The notes under the pieces: generated by a model
Told to the model about the DNA's origin: nothing
The model's database searches: none
Seen by the model: only the letters and a program-made list of their open reading frames with translations
Source of the DNA: JBEKTY01 sp049515555
GTDB lineage: Bacteria; Planctomycetota; Planctomycetia; Pirellulales; Thermoguttaceae
Direction of reading: 5' to 3'
Assembly: GCA_049515555.1 (NCBI GenBank)
Contig: JBEKTY010000070.1
Location: 1-37,550, forward strand
DNA: 37,550 nucleotides
Position numbers and translations under genes: made by a program
In this document: positions 24,104 to 33,245 of the stretch, piece after piece
How positions within the stretch are numbered: position 1 is the stretch's first letter
How the letters are laid out: every line of letters starts with the position of its first letter

Positions 24104-24160
24104 GCGGTGCCCCTCACGCCCGGGACGGGGAGGAAGCGTGGCGCAAGCGGCCTTGCGGGC

Positions 24161-27100
24161 TCACTCATCTCCCGCCTCTCGGATGTCGGTACCCTTCGCG
24201 CGCATCCGCCCGGGAGTGCGCTCGCGGGTCGCGGCAGCGGGTTGATCGACGCCGTAGAGCCGGCAGACTAGATTGTCGATTTCCTGCTCATTGGCTTCGA
24301 CCTCGCGCTGCAACCGTTCCGCGGCGCGGTCGCCGGGAACGCCCGTCTGTAGCTGTTGCTTTGTGCCGATGATGCGCGCCACTCGTTCTGCCACCACGCC
24401 GGCCAGTTTTCGCTCTTGAGCGTTCGCGGGAAGCTTAATTGGAATTTGCTCGATGTACTGTTTGTTGTAGGCGTACCAACCACTGTGAAACCGCGTGGTG
24501 ACCTGCTTGACAAACCAATCGAGAAGGCTGCTGTTCAGGAGACCGAGAACGTAGTGCGGCGAGACGTCGGCCGGAAGCGTGATCCCGTATCCTCCGCCAC
24601 CGCCGCCGCCGCTACCGACGAAAAAGAGGCCGCCGGCTTCATCGAGGCAGAATTCGGCCCTCCGCCCGAGGGAGGGCGTCAGAATCTTCGGCAATCCCAT
24701 TCTCGCCAGGTTCTTAGGGTAGACGTAGCCGTGCCATCCATCGCCCTCAAACGTGCCCCGCTCCCGTCGCGAAAGCCGCTGGCGACAGCGCGTAAGGTAG
24801 TCCCACGTTTTCGGCCACATGCGGGCGAGCTTGTCGGCACTGATTAGCGCCCACTTCCCCGCGGCGGCTTCGTATGGGAAAAGCACGACCTGTGTGGTCG
24901 CGTCCGGCACCCACCGTCGAATATGTACCGAGCCTTTCAGCAGGGGATGCAACAAGGCCGTCTCCAGCTCGACGGGGACACCCAGCGCCGCGCTTTGATG
25001 CTGCTTTCCAAAGCAATCCAGGATGAACACGTCGTCTGCGCTGGTCTGCAGCCCAACGAAAATCGCGTCGGCAACCCCGGATAGGGGTCGGCCGGCGTCA
25101 CGGACTTTTTGCAGTAGCTCGCACTGTACCGCGTCAACAAACACGAAGGGTTCGGCGGACGTTGGATAATGCGCCACAAATCTTGTCGCGCCCTCGACAG
25201 CCCTGCGGCCTTCGAGCGCCCGGCACTGGCTGTCCCCGTCCGTCAACTGCACGACCCGGCTGAACTTGACACCGTCGCGGTTCGCTGCGTGGGATAGCAC
25301 ATGGATTGCCGTGTAGGTTGTCGCCCCATTGAACACCTGCTGATCGGTGAAGTCGATCACCGATCGCAGGTGCCGGCCCTCTGCGAGAATCTTTCGGATG
25401 CCCGCGCCATAGGTCGCCTGCCAGAACTTGTGCGGGCAGATAAAGCCGAGCAATCCGCCTTGGGCCAGCAGCTCTAAGGCCCGCTCGATGAATACCACGT
25501 AGATGTCGTAGTTGCCCCTGGCGGCCGACTTGTAGCGCCGCTTGTAGAATCCGCATTCCTCCCGTGCCCAGCGATTCAATTCCTGAACGCGGATGTACGG
25601 CGGATTACCGACAATACAATCGAAGCCCTGGCGGCCCGCAAACACGCGGCCAAAACCGTGCGTCTCGCTCGACCAGTCGAAGGCGTTCATGCGAAACGCA
25701 ACGTCGGGATCGCACGAGAAGAGTTTGCCGTTCTTCTCGTCCCAGTATTCGTCAAAGTCGGTCCGCGACAGAAGGCTGTTGCCACACTGGATGTTGTTGT
25801 CCAACGGCGGCAACAGGCGGTGTTCCATGATTCCGCGCTGCCACCCCTCCGGCATGTTCTCCAGGGTCTTTAGGTAAAGGCTCATAACGGTTACCTCCAC
25901 AGCCTGGGCGTCAATGTCCACGCCGTGGATGCAAGAGGTGAGCAACTCGGCCTTGAAGTCGGGCGTCAAGAGCCATTGTCCCTCGCGATTCCTGGCGGCA
26001 ACCTTGCGCCTCTTCCCTCGCGACCGGGGCGAGGCGGGTATCTCCGCCGACTGCGGATGATCGGCTATATATCCGCAGCAATAGTCAACCAGGTATTGGT
26101 AGGCGGCAATGAGAAACGAGCCGGACCCGCACGCGGGGTCGAGTATTCTCACCCCGCGCACCTCCGATGGCGCCTTGCCCTCGAGCTTCGGCGCGACCAC
26201 GCGGCGGATGATGGTATCGACAACGAACCGCGGCGTGTAGTACACGCCGCCGGCGTGGCGGACCGCGGGCTTCGGCTTCGCGTCCACGTTGCCCCGCTCC
26301 ACGGTGATGCTGCTGCCCAGGAATCGCTCGTAAATGATCCCCAGCAGGTCGTCGGCGATGGCGTCAAAACGGTAGGGGCCTTCGGGCTGATACAGGGAGC
26401 GGACGAAGTCGGCCAGCAGCTCGGCCGAAACCGCCAGTCCTTCGCTAAAATGAGCCTTGAACAGGTAGCCGTTGAATCGGGCGTCGAACTCACGGAACTG
26501 GCCCGCCAAAGCGCTGTACAGGTCCAGCCGGTTTCTCGCGGCGCTTTCCACCGCCTCGCGGATGGTTCCGTAGGCGATGATGCCGCGGTCCTCGCAGACC
26601 CGCATGAAGACCAAGCGGTCGATCAGGCGCTGTGTCGCTTCCGCGAGTTCCGCCGCACCGCGATGGGTCTCCGCCTCGCGGAAGCGGGCGCGGTTGTCCT
26701 GATAGATCGCTCGGGCGAAACGGAGCCGGTAGTCCTCCAGATGCTCCAAGAAGACCTGGTCGACGGGCTCCGTTCCGCGGAGGTCAAATAGCATGCGGTC
26801 GAAGCCGCGAATCCGTCGCCCCGCGCGCACCTTCTTAAGCTTCGCCAGCAACCGCTCCAGCGACCCGCCCGCAACTGCATCGCGGCTGAAGGCCTGCCAG
26901 AGCACGTCCCATTGCGTGACAAAGTCTTCGAATCGAAGGTCGAACTCATCAACGAGGCCCCGGCCCGGCTCCCCGACGTAGGGCTTGATCGTGGTGTCGA
27001 ACAGGCGGAGCTCTTCGAAATTGGTAAGGATCGCGAAGGGAATTTGCGCACTCCAGGCGTAGGTCTTTGCCTGGAAGATCGAGTCCTTGTCCGCTCTCAG

Positions 27101-27415
27101 GTCGACCGACGGCTTCTTGGCCTCGACCACAAACCGCGGGAAGCCGTCGATGCGGAACAGATAATCCGGCCGGCGGTGGCGAACCCTTTCGCCCTCGATA
27201 GTGCCGACAGGCGCCTCGATCAGCACGTCCTTCTCGGCGTGCGAGCGGTGGGCGCTGTTGGCAACGTCCCACCCAAGCGCCTTCCAGAACGGGTCGATGT
27301 ATTCACTGCGAATAACGGCTTCGCTGGCCTGCGGATCGCGCAGGGCCGCAAGGTTCGCCCGAAAGCCCGAGACCAGGTCCGCCACCGCTTTGACGGCACG
27401 GTTTTCCATTGGCAT
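24161..27415 (-). CDS. Type IIG (Eco57I-like) restriction-modification enzyme
   Basis: A 1084-residue single-chain enzyme. An N-terminal PD-(D/E)xK nuclease is suggested by RRPDYLFRIDGFPRFVVEAKKP (PD near 82, E-A-K near 97-99). A helical connector follows, then an N6-adenine methyltransferase with motif I DPACGSGSF (near 423-431) and motif IV GNPPYIRV (near 599-606). The C-terminal target-recognition region has FKRRYKSAARGNYDIYVVFIE, a seven-glycine run before YGITLP, and the family ending GLLNSSLLDWFVKQVTTRFHSGWYAYNKQYIEQIPI. The protein should methylate adenine at its recognition site and cut unmodified DNA; the site is unreadable. ATG 27415 has GGGAG 8 nt upstream. It is the first gene of the operon with the helicase. 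Confidence 0.9.
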   Translation of the reverse strand: MPMENRAVKAVADLVSGFRANLAALRDPQASEAVIRSEYIDPFWKALGWDVANSAHRSHAEKDVLIEAPVGTIEGERVRHRRPDYLFRIDGFPRFVVEAKKPSVDLRADKDSIFQAKTYAWSAQIPFAILTNFEELRLFDTTIKPYVGEPGRGLVDEFDLRFEDFVTQWDVLWQAFSRDAVAGGSLERLLAKLKKVRAGRRIRGFDRMLFDLRGTEPVDQVFLEHLEDYRLRFARAIYQDNRARFREAETHRGAAELAEATQRLIDRLVFMRVCEDRGIIAYGTIREAVESAARNRLDLYSALAGQFREFDARFNGYLFKAHFSEGLAVSAELLADFVRSLYQPEGPYRFDAIADDLLGIIYERFLGSSITVERGNVDAKPKPAVRHAGGVYYTPRFVVDTIIRRVVAPKLEGKAPSEVRGVRILDPACGSGSFLIAAYQYLVDYCCGYIADHPQSAEIPASPRSRGKRRKVAARNREGQWLLTPDFKAELLTSCIHGVDIDAQAVEVTVMSLYLKTLENMPEGWQRGIMEHRLLPPLDNNIQCGNSLLSRTDFDEYWDEKNGKLFSCDPDVAFRMNAFDWSSETHGFGRVFAGRQGFDCIVGNPPYIRVQELNRWAREECGFYKRRYKSAARGNYDIYVVFIERALELLAQGGLLGFICPHKFWQATYGAGIRKILAEGRHLRSVIDFTDQQVFNGATTYTAIHVLSHAANRDGVKFSRVVQLTDGDSQCRALEGRRAVEGATRFVAHYPTSAEPFVFVDAVQCELLQKVRDAGRPLSGVADAIFVGLQTSADDVFILDCFGKQHQSAALGVPVELETALLHPLLKGSVHIRRWVPDATTQVVLFPYEAAAGKWALISADKLARMWPKTWDYLTRCRQRLSRRERGTFEGDGWHGYVYPKNLARMGLPKILTPSLGRRAEFCLDEAGGLFFVGSGGGGGGGYGITLPADVSPHYVLGLLNSSLLDWFVKQVTTRFHSGWYAYNKQYIEQIPIKLPANAQERKLAGVVAERVARIIGTKQQLQTGVPGDRAAERLQREVEANEQEIDNLVCRLYGVDQPAAATRERTPGRMRAKGTDIREAGDE

Positions 27416-27667
27416 TCAAAAGGCTCCCGTCATGGCCGTTCGTACACCGCAAAGCCCCGAAGGGCGCATTCTAGCCGGAGGCCGCGGGAAGCGGAAGTGG
27501 GCGGAAAAGCGCAGCAGACGCCAAGCCCGGTCTTGTTCGCGCAAACGCTTTAAGACGGCGGCCTTACGCCACTGGAGTTGACAGGCGGACGCCCGCCCAT
27601 GACGGGTAGGGTCAGAGCCACGTTGCAGTTAGGGCGATTGTGGCAAACTCCCGGTGGAGCGAAGCGC

Positions 27668-27696
27668 TTGACAGGCCCGATTTCGACGATGAGAAT
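27668..27696 (+). promoter_or_regulatory. Candidate sigma70 promoter for the second TIM-barrel/lyase operon
   Basis: An exact -35 TTGACA (27668-27673), a 17-bp spacer, then GAGAAT (27691-27696, four of six -10 matches). It is 100 bp before the ATG at 27796. The rest of 27416-27795, between two divergent operons, has no gene; a promoter for the leftward type IIG operon was not identified. Confidence 0.4.
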
Positions 27697-27795
27697 CCGG
27701 GTTGTCCGGCGCGGGAACAGGGAGCAGATGAGTGCACGCCTCAGTGGACAAGGACGGAGACGAACCGCACCTGATCCAACCAGGAGAGAAGGCCC

Positions 27796-30525
27796 ATGCG
27801 AAACCTCACTGAACGGCTCGCGCTCGTCGCAGCGATGATCCTCACCGCGGTTGACCTTTCGGCGCGGTGGGCGTGGGGGCAGGACCAGGTCCTGTTGCGG
27901 ACTGCGGCGGAGATCGCTCAGGAGGCCACCCGCTCCAACCACAGCGATGCCGGACGGCCGCTGCCGCTGGCGGCCCACTGGAACAGCAGCGGGGCCGACA
28001 ACGAAGGGTTCACGCCGCAGTACCAACTGCAATTGATCCGCCAGGGACGCCACCTGTTGCCCTGGCTGGGCTGGCCGCCGACGGACCGCTCGATAGACGA
28101 GAATTTCAAGCCCAACGACCCGGGCCGGCAGAAGTACATCGACGGTCAGATCAAGGCCTACGAGCCGGTCGTAAAGGAGCTGGCCCGTTTGCGGCTCCCG
28201 CTCTCCTTCCTGGCAACGCAGTGGGAAAGCGAGCTGAGCTACGATAAGGCCTTCCTGGACCTGCCGGCGGACAAGAACCCCAACGTGGTGGGCCTGGACG
28301 GGAAAGTGCAGCCGCGGGTCTGTCCGTTCGGGCCGGTCGGGCCGTGGCGCGAGGCGGGACGGCGCTGGACGGACAACCTCTTCATGAAACGCATCCAGCA
28401 GTGGTATCCCGATCCGCCCCTGGTGTTGCTGATCTCCAACAACGAGCACGGCAAGCTTACGTGGAGCGAAGTGGAGCAGTCGCCGCGCTACCTGGCCAAA
28501 TACGGCCGCGGCCGGACCGACGACTTCAAGCGGAAGGTCGTGGGCGACGGCTGGATCGAGCGCTACGGGGCCCTGCTGGAGGGCATGCGGGCCGGACTGG
28601 TAAGTCAGCCCTGGAAGAAGAACGTGCGGTTCGTGGGCTACGAGGCCTTCGCGCCGGTGCATTTCGGGCGCTGGTCGGGCTGGAAGGAGTATTCGCTCAT
28701 CACCGCCGGCCGGCTCGATCCCTTCCCTTTCTGCTGGGACGGCGGCTCGCCCTCGTACTATCTGCACAACTGGATGGCCCTGACCGACTACACGCTCTGG
28801 AGCCCGCAGGTCGAGTCGATGAACTGGGTCTTCGCCCTTAAGGACGTGTACCGGGTGCGGCCCGAGTTCTGGTTCGAGCTATCGACCTGGGACGGCGACC
28901 AGCCGGGGCAGAGCAACGACAAGCGGATGTTCTACGCGCGGCAGGGCCAGCCCTTCACCCCCGAGCGCTACGAGGGCTTCGTGCAGTTCGGCCTATGGCT
29001 GACCGGGGCCCGTTCGGTGCGCGAGTTCCGCGGCTGGCTGGAGACCGTCGAGTACGCGGGCCCTTATTTTGACTCGATCGTAAGGGCTGTAGACCGCATC
29101 TACGACAACCAGGTCCTGCAGAAGTTCTGGCGCAAAGGGAGCCTGGTGGCCAACCATGGCCGCAAGCATCCCTATCAGTTCGACATCCCGCCGGAGTACA
29201 AAGACGTGGACCGCTGGTTCTTGCTGGACACGAGCCTGACGCCTCGGGAGCTGCGGTCGGAAGAGTTCGACAACGCCCGGCCGCCCGCCAGTCAGACCGA
29301 GATTCCCGTGTTCGCTCTGGTCATGGTCCTCGGCTCGCCGCCGAACCGCGAGTGGCTGGTACTGGCCAACGCACCGCGTCGGGCCCGCCCGGGCGTCGAG
29401 ATAACCGTTCCCGAGTACGGAGAGATCACGGTGGACGTGCCGCAATCGGGCTCGTTTTACCACGTGCGCGAGCAGGGCCGCCAGGTCCGCACGGTGGTGC
29501 GGGGCGGCCCGGCTTCCTTCCGGCTGGAGGCGCCCCGCTTCCTCGACGTCGGCGCCGAGGGTTCCTTCGCGGTTGCGGAGAAATACAGTCCGGCCGGCAC
29601 GCTCGGCCCGGCCCAATGGGAGTTCGGCGACGGCGGACGGGCCACGGGCGACCGGGTAACGCACCGCTACGCCAAGGCGGGGCAGTACCTGCCAATCGCA
29701 GCGGGCGCCGAGGGCGGGAGCGAACGGGTACGCCGGCAAGTGCCGGTCTTCGTGGGCCTGAAGCCCGAAGAGAACCTCGTCTGCCGGCTGCTGATGAAGG
29801 GCGCCCTGGCAAAAGGCATGAAGAGCTGGCTCTGGCTAGGGGGCTGGGAGAAGATCGAATATCATTTCATTCCCGACGCCTCCGGGGCGGGCAACATCGG
29901 CTTCCTGGCCGGCGGCACGTGGGTCGACGATCCCCAACGCGGCGCCGTGCTGGAACTGGACGGAAAGCACGACCGCGTCGAAATCGCCGCCGCCCCGGAC
30001 ATCAACTCCGCCGCCGCGCAGCGCAACCGGACCGTCGCGGTGTGGTTCCGGGCCACAAGTGCGGACAAGCCCGCCGCTACGCCTCCGAAGGATAAACCGA
30101 AAAGCCAGCCACAGGTCCTGTACCAGGAAGGAGGCCCGGCGTCGGGCATCAACCTGTATCTGGACGGCGGCCTCTTGTACGCCGGTGTCTGGAACGCAGG
30201 CAAGGGCATTTGGCTGCCCAGCCCGAGCGTGGAGCCCCGCGGCTGGCACCACGCGGCCGTCGTCTTGCGGGTCGCAAAGGCCGACGTTGCGGAGCTCGCG
30301 GTGGAATCATATCTGGACGGCCGGAAGAGCGGGGAAGGCAAGGCGCCGCTGCCGGCTGCCAATGCCGCCACCATCAACCTCGGGCGCTGCGGCAACACCT
30401 TGTTGCACGGCGGCCGCACGGTGGAGCAGCCCGGCCACTACTTCGCGGGCCGTATGGCTGACTTCCGGATCGTCAACCGCGCGCTGACCGCGGAGGAAAT
30501 CCGTGCACTGGCCAAGGGCGAATAA
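27796..30525 (+). CDS. Secreted TIM-barrel-like protein with PKD and LamG-type domains
   Basis: A 909-residue protein with a signal peptide (residues 1-28, ending ARWAWGQ). Residues about 40-520 resemble a large glycosidase-type barrel with FLATQWESELSYDKA, LVLLISNNEHGKLTW, WKKNVRFVGYEAFAPVHFGRW and RPEFWFELSTWDGDQPG. It carries many conserved Trp/Tyr and acidic residues, but I cannot name the GH family. A PKD-like domain follows (QWEFGDGGRATGDRVTHRYAKAGQY, near 604-628). The C-terminal 190 residues are a LamG/concanavalin-like lectin fold (GGTWVDDPQRGAVLELDGKHDRVEI, WHHAAVVLRV, FAGRMADFRIVNRALTAEEI). It probably binds and acts on polysaccharide outside the cell. ATG 27796 follows AGGAG. Only 19 bp separate it from the lyase gene, so they are one operon. 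Confidence 0.8.
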   Translation: MRNLTERLALVAAMILTAVDLSARWAWGQDQVLLRTAAEIAQEATRSNHSDAGRPLPLAAHWNSSGADNEGFTPQYQLQLIRQGRHLLPWLGWPPTDRSIDENFKPNDPGRQKYIDGQIKAYEPVVKELARLRLPLSFLATQWESELSYDKAFLDLPADKNPNVVGLDGKVQPRVCPFGPVGPWREAGRRWTDNLFMKRIQQWYPDPPLVLLISNNEHGKLTWSEVEQSPRYLAKYGRGRTDDFKRKVVGDGWIERYGALLEGMRAGLVSQPWKKNVRFVGYEAFAPVHFGRWSGWKEYSLITAGRLDPFPFCWDGGSPSYYLHNWMALTDYTLWSPQVESMNWVFALKDVYRVRPEFWFELSTWDGDQPGQSNDKRMFYARQGQPFTPERYEGFVQFGLWLTGARSVREFRGWLETVEYAGPYFDSIVRAVDRIYDNQVLQKFWRKGSLVANHGRKHPYQFDIPPEYKDVDRWFLLDTSLTPRELRSEEFDNARPPASQTEIPVFALVMVLGSPPNREWLVLANAPRRARPGVEITVPEYGEITVDVPQSGSFYHVREQGRQVRTVVRGGPASFRLEAPRFLDVGAEGSFAVAEKYSPAGTLGPAQWEFGDGGRATGDRVTHRYAKAGQYLPIAAGAEGGSERVRRQVPVFVGLKPEENLVCRLLMKGALAKGMKSWLWLGGWEKIEYHFIPDASGAGNIGFLAGGTWVDDPQRGAVLELDGKHDRVEIAAAPDINSAAAQRNRTVAVWFRATSADKPAATPPKDKPKSQPQVLYQEGGPASGINLYLDGGLLYAGVWNAGKGIWLPSPSVEPRGWHHAAVVLRVAKADVAELAVESYLDGRKSGEGKAPLPAANAATINLGRCGNTLLHGGRTVEQPGHYFAGRMADFRIVNRALTAEEIRALAKGE

Positions 30526-30544
30526 GTTATTACTGGAGCAACCT

Positions 30545-32983
30545 ATGAAAACTCTGCACATTGTTGTTCTGGCCGTCGCGGTGCTCGCGGTGCCGTGCGG
30601 GGCTGCGCTGGGCCAGGTGAAGCACCCCAACTTGTTGTTCAACCGGCAGGAGCTGGCTGAGATGAAGGCCAAGATCGACAAGTATCCCTGGGCCCGCCAG
30701 ACCTTCGAGCGAATCAAGGCCGACGCCGAGGCCGACGTGACCAATCCGCACTTCAATGTCCCAACCCGCGTGGCCACCGCGATGATGTACGCCCTGACGG
30801 GCGACCAGAAGAACGCCAAGATCGCGCGGCAGCACGTTGTGGAGCGTTTGAAAGAGCTCCAGGCCCGGGACTGCCCGTGGCAATGGACCCGCGGGGTGCT
30901 GGAAGCCATCATGTTCGATCTGGTCTACGACACCTTCAGCGAAAAAGAGCGGCGGGAGATCGAAGACGCCTTCCGCAGAATCGGCCGACTCGAGATCGAG
31001 CTGGCCGAGTCCGGCTATCAAACCTGGAACATGAAATGGGTCGAGCACTGGAACGTGGCGATGATGGGCTACGTCACGGGCGATCGGCGGCTCATCGACT
31101 ACGGCTTGAACGACCCCGGCGGGGGCCTGACCTCGGGGAAGGTCTACTGCCCGTACGATCCCAAGAAATATGGCGGCTTTTACCAGGTCATCGGCCGCAT
31201 TATCAAGGACGGCACCTGGCACGAGCCGCCGGAGTACCTGTACAACGCCATCTCCTACCCGTTCCTTACCGTGGCCCTGGCGGCCAAGCACTACGACGGG
31301 ACGGACCTGTACCATTGGCGCTCCCGCAACGGCAACTCGCTCTCGGACCTGCCGCCGCGGTGCATCGACCTGACGTTCCCGGCCGAGGAGAGCGGCGTGC
31401 CGGGCGGCACGTTTCGCCTGGCCAACTACGGCGACGGCGGCACCACTGCCTGGCGCGATCGGTTCCTGCTGAACTCGCCGTGGCAGATGGCGCCCGCCGC
31501 GCCGCCGGCCCCGCCCCGCCAGCCGGAGGAGGTCTACAGCACCCAAGGCATGCTGGAGGTCGCCGACCATCTCGATCCGCGGCCGGTCTACGCCTGGTTC
31601 CTGTCGCAGGCGGGGCGGCGCGACGGCATGTACTTCAACGCCGGCGGCGGGTTCCTGGGACTCTCGCGGCCGGCACTGGGCTTCGGGCGGCCCCTGGACG
31701 ACGCCCCGGCCACGCCCCCGCCGGCGCCCAGCTCGCTGTTGCCCAACGCCGGACTGGCCATGCTCCGCGCCGACGAGTCGCCCGGCTACTGGCGGGGCAG
31801 AGGTCTGGCATGCTTCGTCATCATGGGCGAGCCGGAGTTCCGCAGCCATCGCCACTGCGACGACTACCAGATCGTCCTGCACGGGCACGGACGGCTGCTG
31901 TATCCGGACCTCAACACCTGGAACTACGAGGACGACAAGGCTATCGGCTGGACCCACCGTTCGATCGCCCACAACACGCTGGTGGTCGACGGGGCGAGCA
32001 ACGTGGCGGCGCCCTACACCCATCGTCACGATTTCAGCCCCGAGGTGAAGTTCATCGCCGCCCAGGGGGCGCCGTTCGAGAAGCGAGACGGCATCGGCGC
32101 CAGTCCCGTGGGGCCGCAGGTGTGGCCGAAGAAGGTCGTTTTGAGCCGCGCGCTGTTCCTCACCAAGGAATATCTGGCGGACTTCTTTTGGGCCACTTCG
32201 CCCACCGGGCACGTGTACGATTGGGCCCTGCACGGCTTCGGCCGCTTGCAGTACGACCGGCAGAAGTTCCAGTCCAGCCAGGACCTGGCGCCCTACAAAT
32301 GGATCAAGGACGTCGCCAAGCACACGACGGACGGGCCCTGGTCGGTCCAGTGGGTGCAGCAGGGCGCCGGCGTGGTGAAAGGGATGCCAGAGTCGCGTTA
32401 CACCGACGCCTGGTTCACCACCGAAGCCGGCGTGAAGATGTGGATGCTGGGGGCCCCGGGCACGGCGGCCTATGTGGGCGAGGGGCCCTTATTGATCAGC
32501 GACATGGAGGGCGGCATGGCCAATCGGCCGAAAGACCCGGAGGGCCGGCTGGCCATGGTGGTCTCCCGCCGTCAGGCCGCGAGTGCCCTCTACGCCGCGC
32601 TCCACGAACCGCTCTTGTTCCGCGACAAGGGAAAGCCGGTCGATCAACCCCGCATCCGCGGCTTCGAGCCGGTGGCACAGACGGCGGATGCGATTTGTGT
32701 GAAGATCATCGGGCCCAACTGGGTCGATTACGCCATGGTCAGTTTCGCCAAGGAGCCCGGCGACGATCGCGAGGTTACGCTGGGCAACCCGGCCAGCGGC
32801 GAGAGCTTCAGCTTCCGCAGCTTCGCCTACGTGCGTTGCCGGGGCAAGAGTATCGTGGGACGGGGCAGTCCGTCGGCTTTCGTCATCTCTGACGGCGGCG
32901 TGGGGCCATCGGCAACCCTGAGCCTGAACGGCCAGCCCGCGCCGCTGGCCGCCGCCCAGGGCCGATTGCGTTACGGCAAGTGA
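30545..32983 (+). CDS. Secreted heparinase II/III-like polysaccharide lyase, 812 residues
   Basis: It has a signal peptide (residues 1-23, ending GAALGQ). KHPNLLFNRQELAEMKAKI and YALTGDQKNAKIARQHV start the toroid. EHWNVAMMGYVTGDRRLIDYGLNDPG and ALAAKHYDGTDLYHW parallel the lyase at 14631, and the beta domain has LRADESPGYW, SHRHCDDYQIVLHGHGRLLYPDLN and THRSIAHNTLVVDG. It is clearly a diverged paralogue of the 1133-residue enzyme, lacking both its long C-terminal extension and its repeat insert. The same beta-elimination chemistry is expected; substrate unknown. ATG 30545 has TGGAG 7 nt upstream. It follows the TIM-barrel-like gene by 19 bp and ends before a 36-bp perfect inverted repeat likely to form a terminator. 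Confidence 0.88.
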   Translation: MKTLHIVVLAVAVLAVPCGAALGQVKHPNLLFNRQELAEMKAKIDKYPWARQTFERIKADAEADVTNPHFNVPTRVATAMMYALTGDQKNAKIARQHVVERLKELQARDCPWQWTRGVLEAIMFDLVYDTFSEKERREIEDAFRRIGRLEIELAESGYQTWNMKWVEHWNVAMMGYVTGDRRLIDYGLNDPGGGLTSGKVYCPYDPKKYGGFYQVIGRIIKDGTWHEPPEYLYNAISYPFLTVALAAKHYDGTDLYHWRSRNGNSLSDLPPRCIDLTFPAEESGVPGGTFRLANYGDGGTTAWRDRFLLNSPWQMAPAAPPAPPRQPEEVYSTQGMLEVADHLDPRPVYAWFLSQAGRRDGMYFNAGGGFLGLSRPALGFGRPLDDAPATPPPAPSSLLPNAGLAMLRADESPGYWRGRGLACFVIMGEPEFRSHRHCDDYQIVLHGHGRLLYPDLNTWNYEDDKAIGWTHRSIAHNTLVVDGASNVAAPYTHRHDFSPEVKFIAAQGAPFEKRDGIGASPVGPQVWPKKVVLSRALFLTKEYLADFFWATSPTGHVYDWALHGFGRLQYDRQKFQSSQDLAPYKWIKDVAKHTTDGPWSVQWVQQGAGVVKGMPESRYTDAWFTTEAGVKMWMLGAPGTAAYVGEGPLLISDMEGGMANRPKDPEGRLAMVVSRRQAASALYAALHEPLLFRDKGKPVDQPRIRGFEPVAQTADAICVKIIGPNWVDYAMVSFAKEPGDDREVTLGNPASGESFSFRSFAYVRCRGKSIVGRGSPSAFVISDGGVGPSATLSLNGQPAPLAAAQGRLRYGK

Positions 32984-33035
32984 ATCCTCGGGTATTTGTT
33001 GTCATAAGTGCTCGCGAGAAGACAGGTTGAGCAAA

Positions 33036-33132
33036 CGGGTGGCACGTCCCTGAGTGCAGCGAAGGGCGTGGCGAGCCCGCCAGTGCCACCCGAATTCCAC
33101 GCCCTTCGCTGCACTCAGGGACGTGCCACCCG
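33036..33132. terminator. 36-bp perfect inverted repeat after the second lyase operon
   Basis: 33036-33071 (starting CGGGTGGCACG) is exactly complementary to 33097-33132, with a 25-nt loop. Further out, TTGAGC (33027-33032) and GCTCAA (33143-33148) are also inverse. A stem this long would stop or shield transcripts between the convergent lyase and isomerase genes, but it may equally be a mobile repeat. No T-run follows. Confidence 0.7.
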
Positions 33133-33176
33133 CGCTGGAATTCGCTCAAGTTATTCTTTCCCGGTTGCCAACGGCG

Positions 33177-33204
33177 TGTGCCACTGCTGGCTTGCCCAGC
33201 AGTG
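33177..33204. repeat. Half copy of the 65-bp twin-hairpin repeat (copy C)
   Basis: A single hairpin CACTGCTGG, CTTGC, CCAGCAGTG (33182-33204) preceded by GTGTGC. The second hairpin and the GCACCC arm are missing, so one hairpin can persist alone. It lies 42 bp past the end of the leftward isomerase-like gene. Confidence 0.85.
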
Positions 33205-33245
33205 TTCGCGCCGCGTGCCGAGGGTGGGAAACGTGTAGAAACTAT

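Noticed and set aside
24591..24616. A phase-variable triplet tract in the type IIG gene (seven-glycine run)
   Set aside because: Slippage of a triplet keeps the frame, and glycine-rich runs before YGI are common in this enzyme family, so variation is not needed to explain it.
27550..28767. A 405-codon minus-strand frame before the second barrel gene
   Set aside because: It overlaps the signal peptide and N-terminal domain of the barrel protein and has no motif; it is composition-driven.
30530..32892. Long frames on both strands (597 and 671 codons) over the second lyase
   Set aside because: The lyase frame has a signal peptide, a ribosome site and strong similarity to the other lyase; the others are composition shadows.
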